Part shown: one piece after another, positions 46,096-57,500 of the stretch
How the letters are laid out: every line of letters starts with the position of its first letter
Numbering within the stretch: the first letter of the stretch is position 1
Origin: Nephrocerus scutellatus
Taxonomy: Eukaryota > Arthropoda > Insecta > Diptera > Pipunculidae
Length of the DNA stretch: 64,000 nt
NCBI GenBank assembly: GCA_947095585.1
Contig: OX352765.1
Coordinates: 28,054,254-28,118,253 of the forward strand
Direction of reading: 5' to 3'
The notes under the pieces: model-generated
The model's input: only the letters and a program-made list of their open reading frames with translations
Databases searched by the model: none
What the model was told of the DNA's origin: nothing
Position numbers and translations under genes: made by a program

Positions 46096-48171
46096 CCACT
46101 TTAAGAATTTTTAGAAAATAGAATAGAAAATAAGTACTGCCTGTCAGAATAAGTTAATAGCCGCAAAAACCTATTGATATGCAAATTCTATCTGTCGCTC
46201 TATGAGCTGTTTTTAACGTGCTCACTTAAAATCTTTTGTTGTCATATGGATGGAAATCTATTTTTACTGGACCTTTTCTACTTTAAAACAATGATAATTA
46301 TTATTTAAGTATCCCTGATGAATATGTAAATGGGGATCCGAAGGGTTCTGTAGTAACAACTCATCTTTTTTGTTACGAAAATATTCAAATATGGAATTAA
46401 CATTGAAATGTTTTACTTAATCTTTTACTTTTGTAAGCAATAATTTACTGAAATTGTGCTTTATCCGACGCCTATTTGTTTTCATTCAAAAGTTTCGTTT
46501 ATTTAGCAAACAACAACATAATACAGAAATAATATTAGCTTTCATTACCATCACATTACAACCAACACTCCATAAAAAATGATTTTAATTCAAAATGAAA
46601 GAGGAATACAACAATTAAAATTTTAGAAGTACCATTAAAATTATGTTTCTTTCGAGAGAAATTGGATCTTGACAACAAAGTTCAAGTTTTTATATTTTAC
46701 ATTTCTGCTGTTATTAGTTTATTGTTTTGTCGCCTATGTTGAAGTGTTATTCGTTGCATTGGAACTCAATGAGAAAAATTAAGAGGTAATGACAGAATAA
46801 TCACAATTCGTATAATTTATTTTTACCGACATAAGGCTTATCTTTAATGTTTCAACAACTCTTTTTCTAAATACAAGCTCAGTGGGATGGACATTTCAAA
46901 ATGTCATTAAAAAATATAGCCAGCATATTCAAAACAAGAAACGGTCGGATGGATATACATAATGAGGAAAGCTATCGGTTGGCAACAACACAGTATTCTT
47001 AACACTTGAAGGGGAATATTTTATTACTTTAATGTAAAGAAAAATTCAAAGGACAGACTCTTAATTGATCTGAATTTTTTTGATTTAAAAAATTACTGTA
47101 AAAACGAACACGAACTACGATACTTAAATGGATCATCATATTAAACAGAAGCAGTGTTAACATATCTGAAATTCTAAAAATACCAAAATAAAAATAAAAA
47201 GTTGGGAAAGAAATTAGGCTTAGGTTGGGCAGCCTGGTCTCCAATAAAGACTCCATGTTGTGTCCTATAACCGAAATGTAATTTCCGACCTCATTCATTT
47301 ACATTATTTTTTATTGGTCGATCTAGATAACAAAATTTTACTTCACAGCTCTTGTAGTAATATAGAATGAAAGGCTCCTCTCAAATTTCCATTATATGTT
47401 GTACCATTTTGCGACGTTCTTCCTTTTTAGCCTCTAGAGAAAATCACAATTCGAAACACTAGCAAGAGCTCCAGTTTCACTTTTCTTTTAATGAATGGAC
47501 TTGGCATAAAACGCAAGTAAATTTAACTTTCGTTGATGGTGCAATGAATGTGGGGAATTTCTAGGGCATGATTAAGTGAGAACATTGGACTACGTTTTTG
47601 CGAAGCTAGACAGTAATCTACAATGAGAATAATCGTGTCTCTAAGGACTATTTTCAAATTTTACAAAGAACGTTTCTCTATATACATACATATACAGTGA
47701 TACTCATCCCTGTAATTTTTTGTCAGCTTGTGTGTGTTTGTGTGTGTGCGTTTTAGTAACAAACGTCGTCATCGTGGTCGTCCTTCTTTCCAAGCCTTAT
47801 TTGAAAAATGTCCTTGGGAGTTTCTGCTGTTAACTGTTCAGCGGTTCATATTTCCTACAGAGTCGAATTGGATTCGTGACAGCAACCCAACACGAAGAAT
47901 AATTTATTTTTTTTAGTATTTTAGCAAAACACTAAAAAGGAGGAATCTTTGCTGGAGCTTATAATAGTATAAGAATACACATATGAAAAGACCAAATCAA
48001 TGCTTTGCTACAAGAACGAGTACATATATTCTTTTATATATGTACATTTCAGTGTATATATTACGTTTTTTATACCAATTCGTGTAATCATTTGCCTCCC
48101 TATCAATGCTTCCATTATGCTTTCAATATTTAAAAAGTATTTCGAAGATGAAACATCCTTCCGCCTAATTT
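46096..48171. other. AT-rich spacer, no gene seen
   Basis: Nothing recognised. Within the long-intron model it would be intronic. Confidence 0.5.
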
Positions 48172-48198
48172 TGAAAACTTTTATTTAACTTGACTTGG
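48172..48198 (+). repeat. DB copy 5, left terminal piece
   Basis: Reads AAAACTTTTATTTAACTTG, then ACTTGG, which is the left end of DB. The element is then interrupted by a LINE and resumes at about 48991. Confidence 0.65.
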
Positions 48199-48990
48199 TT
48201 TGCCATGGAATGTTTTTCAGAAAGACCTGGACTATGTCGATGATATCTGTCTCCTATCACAATCGTTAGGTGACATGGAGCGAAAATTAATCTCACTAGA
48301 ACTCCACGCTAACCAAGTGGGTTTAAAAATTAACGTCTGAAAAACCAAACTACTTCGCGTTAACGCTAGTGGAACATGTGATCTCTCGATTGACGGACAT
48401 CAGATAGAGGAAGTCGATAAGTTTTGTTATTTGGGCTGACTCGGATGTGTGCTCTCGTATAAACAAGGCGCGTCACTCCTATAGTATGCTAAATAATATC
48501 TGGAACTTCTCGCAAATCTCCCGGAATCTGAAGATAACGATCTTCAGATCTAACGTTCTCTCAGTACTCTTATATGGCTTCGAAACGTGGAAAGTGGAAA
48601 GTTACAGACGCATCTCCAAGTCTTCGCCAACAAGTGCTTAAGGAGGATACTGAGAATAAGAAGGGCGGACACTATCACCAATAAAGACTTGTGGAAAGAA
48701 ACGCAGCAGGAAATAATCGCAATCATCACCAAACGACGAAAATGGAGCTAGATGGGCCACACTTTGAGAAAGCCAGCGGATTATATTACGAAACTAGCGC
48801 TCGACTGGAACCCACAAGGAAACCGCCGAGTTGGCCGTCCTAGCAAGACATGGAAAAGGACAATAGAAGAGGAAGCAAGATCCCAGGGGACAGAGTGGCG
48901 TCTCTTGAAACCTCAGGCGATAAATCGAGTTCGTTGGCAGGCGTTTGTAGAAGCCCTATCCCCCCCGCGGAGTAAAGGAAAGAAAGAAAG
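48199..48990 (+). mobile_element. NL2-related LINE 3' half nested in DB copy 5
   Basis: Plus-strand: LDYVDDICLLSQ (YVDD at 48233-48244, in place of YADD), then QVGLKIN, TKLLRVNA and FCYLG. Next are QTHLQVFANKCLRRILRIRR, TNKDLWKE, RRKWS, MGHTLRKPADYI, WNPQGNRRVGRPSKTWKRTI and INRVRWQAFVEAL. The 3' end is AAAGGAAAGAAAGAAAG, much like the NL2 3' end. It is 5'-truncated just before the catalytic box. Compared with NL2 it is a sister family or a diverged subfamily. Stops and shifts show it is dead. Confidence 0.88.
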
Positions 48991-49385
48991 ATTTAATTCG
49001 ACTTGACCTATTTTTGTCTGTATTTTCGACCATTTTGAGGTCCTTTTTAACCAACTTCCACACGACCTAGAAAACTGAAATTTTGTGAGTATCTAAGTCC
49101 AAAATATTATTTTTTATATTTTCGCATGACTTAGAGGGCTGAAATTTTGTGAACGGCTCAATGTCAGGGGCCCATTTTGATATCCTGCTTTTGACGCGTG
49201 TCGAGAGTCGCGTGTGGCGCGTGTGAAGCTTGGAAAAGAAAAGAAATAGCCCCGACTTCAAAAACAGATATTTTGGCGATTATTACCAAATAATAAACGA
49301 CTGTGTGGCGTGTATCGATGTATATATAAACGTTTGTACCCGAAAAACGAAGTTTTTTACATTTACTTGTTTTAATTCATTTACA
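48991..49385 (+). repeat. DB copy 5, main part
   Basis: Reads GATTTAATTCGACTTGACC, TTTTTGTCTGTATTTTCGACC, GAGGTCCTTTTTAACCAAC, CCTAGAAAACTGAAATTTTG, a second CTTAGAGGGCTGAAATTTTG, AATGTCAGGGGCCC, GTGTGGCGCGTGTGAAGC, ACAGATATTTTGGCG, TACCCGAAAAACGAAG, and ACATTTACTTGT. Confidence 0.88.
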
Positions 49386-49970
49386 GTTTTTAAAACCTTA
49401 CAATATATTCGATTTACGCTGTTATGTGATAAGGTCAGCGAAGTAGAGCAAATGAACTCTCACTTTTGCAAGAACAATTTATTCAGAAAATTCAAAGTTA
49501 TTGTTTCCGACAGGTGCCTGCTCTGATAATGAATAATTGCATTATTCGTATGCAAATATTTTATGCTTTTAAAATATCCATTGTCTTGTACACAGAACAC
49601 AACAATTAGTTTTTATAAAAATTTACTCTGTTCATGTATTTGTTGTTAAAAAAAATTAACCTGCCTGCAAAATTTTTGTTTGAGGCTACATGGCTTTTGA
49701 CTGCTTTACAATAGTATTCATTTCGAAGTAAAAATAAAGGAACAGTGTATACTATGCGTACTCTGCATGTACTCTACATAATAAAAAGCAAAAGATAAAA
49801 TTACTCAGGTTGATTAAAAAAACATCCAGTATGTACATTTTTTACAGTACATACATTCTTGGCCGGGTTGAAATAAAACACATTTTTTATTGTTTATAAA
49901 AAAAATATTATGTGCTGGAATATATGTCTGTACTTTTATTGCCATATGCCCAGCAGTTTCATTTCAAATT

Positions 49971-50079
49971 AAATTAAGCCAATATTTTCGTATTTCGGAA
50001 ATAATATTAAAGAATTCTTCTCACTATTCAGAAATTTATTAGTTTATTTCTGAATAGACCGAAATATTGGCTTAATTTT
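49971..50079. repeat. Nested imperfect palindrome (two-stem hairpin)
   Basis: Outer arms are AAATTAAGCCAATATTTTCG (49971-49990) and the complement CGAAATATTGGCTTAATTT (50060-50078), differing by one base in a T run. The inner perfect 12-bp stem is CTATTCAGAAAT (50024-50035) with ATTTCTGAATAG (50046-50057) and a 10-base loop. Together they form a foldback of about 109 bases. Confidence 0.88.
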
Positions 50080-50207
50080 ATGTTATAATTTTTTAAAATA
50101 AAAAGTCTTATAAATAAGCTGATTAGTGTAAAATTTAAATTTTAATAAAGACTTAAATTAATAATAATCAATGTTAATATAAATATATAAGTAATGTGAT
50201 TATTTCA

Positions 50208-50230
50208 TATTTTCTCTTTTCAGGTAAGCA
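50208..50230 (+). other. Candidate recursive splice site (zero-length exon)
   Basis: TATTTTCTCTTTTCAG|GTAAGC places a polypyrimidine-rich acceptor directly against a GTAAG donor (junction 50223/50224). This is the consensus of fly ratchet points in long introns. It lies about 6.8 kb downstream of the donor at 43439 on the same strand. Confidence 0.45.
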
Positions 50231-50590
50231 CATATGAGGACTTAGATGTATATAATGGATCTGTGAGTTATTATTATCTCTGTTGATGATTTGTTATTCA
50301 ATATTTCATCATGAAATTCATTCGGTCCACATTTAATTTCTTTAAGCTATCATCATCACTCGTTGGCTCTTAAACCATGGTCCGCTTCTGATCGTCCGGG
50401 GTTCCGTAATAATTGATTTTGTTTTACATTCGCGCCAACACGTTTTTGAAGTAAATATATTAAGAAAATATATTCTGAGTAAATAAAATGTCTTAAATGT
50501 CAAACATTACGATAGAGACTTCAGTTACCAGGCGGCAGCACTACGGTTGCCCGATACCGAGATATAAAAGGCAACCTCCTTATTTGCTTA

Positions 50591-50982
50591 GACCTGCCCT
50601 TTTTTGGTCATTAACATTTAAACATTTAAATGATCTGAACATTCAAAAACCAGCTGGGCCTGATGGCATTCCCGCTATAGTTTTGAAGAGGTGGCTTTTC
50701 CATTTCTCTTATTCTTCTGGAGTCGTCCCAAGGAATTGGCAAACAGCCTTTATCCAGCATGTTTATGGCAACGTGACCTGAAGGCTTATCTCATTGAAAA
50801 GTGGATCCAGTCTATTCACAAATTTGGTGAAAGCAAAGTTGTTGCACTCGATATTTCCAAGGCATTTGACAGAATCTGGCATTAAGCTCTTTTGTCGAAA
50901 ATGAATACCTATGGAATTGATAAGACTCTGCTTGATTAGACTAGTAACTACCTTTCTGACCGTTCAATCCAGGTCATATTGA
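50591..50982 (+). mobile_element. NL1 copy 4, 5' part (RT fingers)
   Basis: Reads LNDLNIQKPAGPDGIPAIVL, then SSGVVPRNWQTAF (shifted). Next come YLIEKWIQSIHKFGESKV and VALDISKAFDRIWH, then ALLSKMNTYGIDKTLL and LSDRSIQVI. The frame is cut by a Jockey-like insert and continues at 51594. DISKAFD carries the first RT aspartate block. Confidence 0.92.
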
Positions 50983-51593
50983 TTTTTTTTTATTGAAACG
51001 TAATAAATTTATTGTCTACATTTCATAACACTACAACTAGCTAACGAGCAGTTCAATTTTGTTAGTTTCTACATAGATTTGATACAGAAATAGTTCATTC
51101 TATACAAAATTACACATACAGATATTAGTTTTATGTGTAATTTAGTTTAGTTTAGTTTAACTTCGAGTAAGTCTGGTTGTATCGGTGAGTTTGACTGCTT
51201 CCTGATTTATGTGTTGCCTCAGCCTTCAATTATGAACTGTTGCATGCTCTTTAATTGTTTCTTCAACTGTCTTGACTTTAATAGTACTGTTGAAATGTAT
51301 CCGCTATTTCTCAGTCCAATTTACTAGATCGTCTACAGAACTTTGAAGGATTCTAGTTGATACTACTTCACTTTTTTCGACTACAAGTATCACTGTGTCA
51401 TCGGCAAATGTAGCTGGAGGGACTGGTATGTCATTTGTAAAAAGTAAATATAGGATTGGCCCTAATGTTCTTCCTTGTGACACTCCAGCTTTAATTTCTT
51501 TAAGGTGGGAATATACATCTTCTTGCTTGATACGAAAGTATCTTCCTGAGAGATAAGACTCCAGTATAACCGTATATTATTTCATCATATTTC
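50983..51593 (-). mobile_element. NL7: 5'-truncated Jockey-like LINE inserted in NL1
   Basis: Inserted in antisense with a 12-bp duplication AGGTCATATTGA (50971-50982 and 51594-51605). Its 3' end lies at 50983 with a poly(A) run (T8 on the plus strand) and an AATAAA signal on the minus strand (51008-51013). The RT block is ESYLSGRYFRIKQEDVYSHL, EIKAGVSQGRTLGPIL, LFTNDIP, FADDTVILV (FADD at 51397-51408), and DLVNWTEK. The catalytic box is intact; only the last RT part and tail remain. The wording is of Jockey/Juan type. Confidence 0.95.
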
Positions 51594-52560
51594 AGGTCAT
51601 ATTGAATGGTTTCAAATCCAATGTTTACCGCATAAGCGCCGGTGTTCTTCAAGGTTCTGTTTTGTCTCCGACACTCTTTCTCATTTTCATTAATGATCTC
51701 CTATCGGCTACGTCTAATCCGATTCATTCATTCGCTGACGACAGCACTCTTAACTATTTATATGAGTTTGTACTCTCTCCACGTCCCTCTTCATCACAAG
51801 TGGAACTTGAACAACAGCGTATGTTTAGCACGTTAATTCTGACCTTGACAGCATAACAGAGTTGAATTTAACGCTTCCAAAACCCAATGCTGTCCTCTGT
51901 TGTCTAAGCGTAATTGAAACCCCTAACTTTTATCCATGAATGGATCCTGCATCAAAGCAACTGAAATGCTCGCAATACTCGGTATGTGCGTCAACAACAA
52001 GCTTCGTTGGAATGACCACATATTCGCCATCGCTAAGCATGCTGCGAAATGTTTCGGTTTCCTAAAACGGTGCAAGATGTTCTTCACTCTCTCGGACCTG
52101 GCTACTATTTACAAGGCATATATTCTCCCTAAACTTGAATACTTGGCCCTAAGACCACATTGCATCCACTAGGCAGAATTCAGAACCGCGTGTTAAAACT
52201 TATTTGTGACGTCAATATTACGAAAACAATCGAACCGCTTGAACATCGTAGGAATGTTTCTTGCTTGTCACTGTTTTATCGCTTTTCCCATGAGCGATGT
52301 TTAAAATAAATATCCAGATGCATCCCGCCCATCCTCCAACCCAACTGAAATACCCATGCCCCAACTCGAGCTCACCGGTCTACCATTAGACCTATCTTTG
52401 GACGTACCAACCAATGCAGAGATTCCTTCTTTAGTCGCTCAATAATTATGTGGAATGAATTGCCCTAATCTGTGTTTCCGCATTCGCATGATCTGCAGTC
52501 ATTCATAGCTAAGCATTATAAGGGCATACAACCCCTTGAGCGTGTGTACGTAAAAAACAA
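51594..52560 (+). mobile_element. NL1 copy 4, 3' part (RT palm to 3' end)
   Basis: Continues with LNGFKSNVYRISAGVLQGSV, LSPTLFLIFINDLLSATSN, HSFADDSTL (FADDS at 51731-51745), then LGMCVNNKLRWNDHI, AAKCFGFLKRCKMFF, SDLATIYKAYILPKLEYLAL. Shifted words follow: LEHRRNVSCLSLFYRF, WNELP and FRIRMICSHS near the end. There is no RNase H domain. The catalytic FADD is present but the frame breaks after about 51856. This copy defines the family. The 3' end is near 52560. Confidence 0.92.
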
Positions 52561-54064
52561 TTTATAAGACTTACCTGTTCCACCATCACTCTTTACGATT
52601 TAATCATGAAATTATCTTACTGATATAATCATAATCAGCAGCGTTAGTAGTGTTCTTCAAAAAGTTAAGTACGGAAGCATATCCGAAACTTTATAAAGGA
52701 TTCACACACAGCTGCATTGTTTTCCTTCGGTGTCAAACTTACCTCTAACAAAATGGCAGAATGTCAAAGCAATATTACCTGTTTTCTGGCTTTTTTTGTT
52801 AAAAAATGTCTCCTCAACAATTTCTAATTTATTTTTTAACCTTGAGTGGAAAAGACTCAAAACGGCTTGTAATTGATCGGCATTTTGCTTCGAGTGCCTT
52901 AAGTCTTACAACTATTTTAAATATTTTTCCATTGCATCAGAGCTATGCTCTGTTATCATCTTTAAGGCTGATGACAAGTCGTTAAGTGGGTATGACTCTC
53001 TTGTGGTCACCTTAAAAGCATAAAATTTACGAAACCAAATTCCGAATTTATGGAATACTTTTCCGAGAATTTTCTTAAACAAAATTTACTGAAGCTATCT
53101 GCAAGTGTTTTGTGTGTTTAAGGTAACTGGGTTTAAGGTAAACCCAGAAAATTTGGATGTTTTGCTTTAATTCCATGAAATTTGCTCGGATACTCACAAT
53201 AACTTAGAATTTTCACCGTAATACACTGTTTGAAAATAACATCCTTTAATATTTAACAGGAAGGCTGGTTGTGTGGTGGGAACGTAGTATATATGTCTGC
53301 TGTTGTGCCATGTGATATAAACACAAACTTATTCTTCGTTTAAGCATCCTTCTATTTACATTTATTTTTGGCAAACTTTCTACTTTGTTTTTTTTCACTT
53401 TTCAACAATTTTTGCTTCCTAACTTTACAGAACCTGTCATAAGCTGCTAGTTTCTCCTGTTCGGTTTTAGTTATGAAAAATGTGCACCTTTTTTTGGATA
53501 CAAGAAATCTGTAAACAATTTTTTTTGTTGATTCAGGTTAAGTTAGTTTGTATCCCATTTGGGTAAAAACTGAATCTAATTTGAAGCAAAACCCACAAAT
53601 CGTGTGCACGTTTGCAAGAGCGATATGAAAATATCCCACCGTAATTTAGTTTTTGTAAGCAGCATCATCGTCACGCCAGCATCGTTCGTCAGGTCAAAAA
53701 GGACATTTCACCATTCTGTTGTTTCCATCTCCACAAACAGGAATGAAAACTGCAAGTTTCTGCAGTCATTAGCACTCAGTGTTGTCTTTATCAGTGTCGA
53801 GCTGTTGAATGCAAAATAATGTCCTTGCCAATCCAAATGTTTCTCTTCTGTTGGTTCTTTGGCAAAATTCCAACAGACCAACTTTGTTGTTTTTAGTTTC
53901 TGGAAGGGAGTGGCGAGGGTTGTACTCTGTAGTGGTGACAATTATCGCTTTTCGTATATTTTTGCATGATTTTATTTTTACATTATGCCTAGAAATTTAA
54001 ACTGTGACAGATCTAACGGATAGGCGATTAAGGGTTTTTTTTTTAAATTTGACGTGTGCGTAAG
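52561..54064. other. Spacer, no gene seen
   Basis: Short frames on both strands near 53600-53940 have no support. Nothing is recognised. Confidence 0.5.
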
Positions 54065-54222
54065 CCTGAGACGAGCGTAAATCCTGAGCGATGCGTGAAC
54101 CTGAGACGAGTGTGCACCTTGAACGATGCGTGAGCGTAAGTCTGAGACGAGCGTGAATCCTGAGCGATGCGTGAGCGTAAGCCTGAGACGAGCGTGGACC
54201 CTGAGCGATGCGTGAGCGTAGT
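54065..54222. repeat. 41-bp minisatellite, about four units
   Basis: Units start at 54065 (shortened), 54100, 54141 and 54182, with CCTGAGACGAGCGTGAATCC followed by TGAGCGATGCGTGAGCGTAAG. The spacing of the last three is exactly 41 bases. It is free of stops in one minus-strand frame, which makes a false open frame. Confidence 0.93.
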
Positions 54223-54315
54223 CCGAGTCGTCGGCAGCGAACGGTTGCTGTGGGTAAACGTCGTGGCCTGAGTTCTGCTGCAGGTACACGCTTTTACTAT
54301 TTTGTCCCTATTTCG

Positions 54316-54342
54316 CGCGCCCGTGGGTGGCTTGCTGGTCCC
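54316..54342 (-). repeat. Possible DA terminal scrap
   Basis: TTTCGCGCGCCCGTGGGTGG, then CTTGCTGGTC, resembles the CGCGTGCCCGTGGCTGGC end of DA. It is too short to be sure. Confidence 0.35.
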
Positions 54343-54510
54343 TCCGATCTGGCTACTATCTACAAGGCTTTTATTCGTCCTTAACTTAAGTTCAGGGATT
54401 CGTTCTTTAGCCGTACAACACGTATGTGAAATGCTCTGCCATGCTCTGTCTTCCCACATCATTATGATTCAGGGGCATTCAAAACACAAGCTCATAGACA
54501 TCTCCTCTTT
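54343..54510 (+). mobile_element. NL1 copy 5, 3'-end scrap with internal deletion
   Basis: Reads SDLATIYKAFIRP, and right after it FRDSFFSRTTRMWNALPCSV, FPHHYDSGAFKTQAHRHL. In copy 4 (51594-52560) the SDLATIYKAYILP block is followed by a long stretch before the WNELP block. About 80 codons are therefore deleted here. Confidence 0.8.
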
Positions 54511-57500
54511 TCTCCTTTTTTTCCTTAACGCCCACTCTGTGCCAAGCATATATCCGAGCATTAAGCGTGCGCGAATTATAAAAAAATCAAATTGGAAGTT
54601 ATAGCAATTTTCTCCAATTTGTCATTTCTCGTTCACATAATTAGTGGCGTGTGTCCCAGCTTGAGACTACAATTTAACGTTCAGCAATGTGACTTTGGCC
54701 ACTAAATTACGAATGAGACAGTAATTTAATTCCCAAATGTTAAATCAAATTAAGTGTATGGATAATTCACGTTTAGTCCGAACGCGATGGGAATTTTGCT
54801 GTAAAATCAGTAAAAAAACGCTTAACGAACCTCAATTGGAACTTTAAACAACAATTGCAAAAACTAGTTTAGAAGGTAAAAAATTGCAGGACAGCTGCAA
54901 GGACTTAGCTAGCTTTGCACAACGGAAGACAGAAAAGCGGACGTCATTACCATCAACGCTAGCGTGCATGTCACCAGTGGCGATTAATTTGTTAATCTCG
55001 CCATGGAGATTCAAGAAAAAAGCCACCATAACGTTATGCAAATTGCAGAACAGAACGAAAGAAGGGTGCCGACTATCAGAAACGAAAGAAGGGCGGCGAC
55101 TATCAGATGGCGAAAACATCACAACATTCAACAGCAAGCGTTGAAATGTCCTTGACAGTGAAAATATGCAAGCGCAAACACAGCACTGTGTGTCCGTGGC
55201 ATTATTTCATGCAGAAATTTTTTTCTTCTCCGTCTATTTCTCCCTTTTTTCAATGTCATCATTTGTAGGGAAGAGAAGTAAGTTGCGATGTCGAGCAATG
55301 GACGGTCGTTTAAATGCTGTCTTCCTCTGTGTGCAATGGTTGCGCAAAATTGACCGTGGAAAAAACAATTTGCGGCCAGCTGAGCTTTAACCAAATAACT
55401 GCCAAGGACGATGTGAAAAAAGGAAATTATATTAATTCCTCCGGAAGGTGGAGATGACTAGAAGCAGATAAGATAAAAAGGATGATTGATGATTTTCGTC
55501 CGTTTTTCGTTTGCTTTTCATTTTTTCGTCACTTTTTAAAGTTTCGAGGACAACTTATTGTAAAGAACAACAACAACCGCGATGAAAGAAATCATTCTTT
55601 TATACTGATTTGTGTACAATTGTAGAAACAGAACTGTCGACATTGTTATATAGTGAGATAACGATATTTTAGTTATTATCTCTACCAACACAAACATCCT
55701 TTCTTAATAATTTACTGTTTTGTTGGCTGAAGGAATCATCTGTTTGGCACAAGTCAAAAAAAAACGATTGCAAACAGGAAACACATTGAAAATATGTTAA
55801 ATGGGATAACAGATTTTTTAATTCAACAACAACAAACTTATCAGCATCAGTGCTATTAGTGAACACAAAAACCAACACAACAATAAGCAAAATCACGAAA
55901 AGTGGGGGATAGTATTTACGAACAATTGCGAAGGTATTTACCCTTCTACAGTGTACAATTACATAAAGGACCCAAACTTCTCGTCCATTCTATTATGCCG
56001 TTGTTGCACACCATAGAATTCTTTCCTCTTGTAGGCTATGGCAGCTTTTGTCATGTTCGTGGGTAGCATGTCATTGGTAGTTTTCCTGAACCGCAGCACA
56101 TATCAAAAGGATATCATGTGCGGGAGTATCAAAAGCAGGACATCCTATATATGGGTGGGTGACAGACAGACAGTGAGAGATAGCGGATACTGCAGATGAT
56201 GACATGAAATCGTTTTGGTTTCCGATTTTCTGCTTTAGGTGTTAAGTGCGCGTTGCTTTTGTTGTAAAGCTGTTTTGTTAAATGCTAGACTGCTAGGATT
56301 GCGAATGCGTTAAGGTCACCGCAATAAGCCTACACAGGAGGAGCAGTAGCATGGCACTGTTTGCTCATTTGCAATCAATGCCATACTCACTGTGTAATGT
56401 TTTGTTCACAAAGTACTAGTCACATAGGCTGAAGAGCCTTGAACGCAGAAGAGTAATCCTTTCAGTAGAAATATTTGTGTGTGTCTCATGTAAACCGTTG
56501 ATAATTTGCACAAAAGGCTTTTATACCGTTTTGATTATTGTGTGTTTCGCTTATAACACGATAAAGATAAATTACCAAAACGCAAAATAGTGTCTTAGTA
56601 ACTATTAGACCACCATCCCATCCAATCCCATCCAATGAAATTATCGAAATGTCAAGTCTGAGACAAAAATATAACGTTGATTTTTAAATTAAGTTTTACA
56701 TTAAGCGTCAAACGAATCGAAAATGCAAGGTTTTTTGTTGTTCACATATTATATGATGCATATTCTACTAACAAATAAAATATTTCTCAAATCAAAAAAG
56801 TTTGAAAAATCAAAAGCCTTTCTGCTGTTTTGCGTTATTGACAATCAAAATTCAAACCACGTTTAATTATCGCACTTGTCATACCTAATTCCCGTTGCCA
56901 GTGCACTGAATGCATGAAGATGAGAAAATATTAAATCAGTGCAACATTGTTGTGTCTGAAGATTTATTATATTGTATGCTTTTGTACCCAGGAGAGCACA
57001 TCAACGTAGGGGCGGGATGATTCCACCTTGCATAACAATAATGCAACAACAGCAATGTTGTCATTGTCATCGTCACCGTTATCGTCTGGGTCGTCCGTCA
57101 CTCCGCAGCAATCAATATTGCAGTGTGCGAGATCTCTGTCTATGTCACACTGTAACAAAATATCCGTCAGTCCCATACAACGGCAGCATTTTGAATATTA
57201 TTTGCAGAGCAATGCGGTAGTCCGCTTTTTGAATTACGTTGGCCTTTTAACGATGACAACGATGATAGATAAAAGTCATCATAGGATAAATGTGGCTGTC
57301 TACCTAGACTCGCTCTGTCTGGGTTTGTAGCTTTGAGCAATCTTCTTGCATCGAGGTAAGACTTTGAGTAAACAAAAAAAGAGTCATGTACGTAAAAATA
57401 CTGTTCCTATTCATGATGAATTCAAAACCAAGGAATATGCTAGTTATATATCTTTATGCAGCAACAACCACCATTCATCATGTCGGCAAAAATCGATACC

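Larger units (their letters stand above)
49386..50590. other. AT-rich, intron-like sequence with hairpin and recursive-splice-like site
   Basis: No coding region. It contains the two sites listed separately (49971-50079 and 50208-50230). Confidence 0.5.

Noticed and set aside
54043..54462. 139-codon minus-strand open frame
   Set aside because: It is kept open by the 41-bp minisatellite and by antisense NL1 sequence; no start context or domain.
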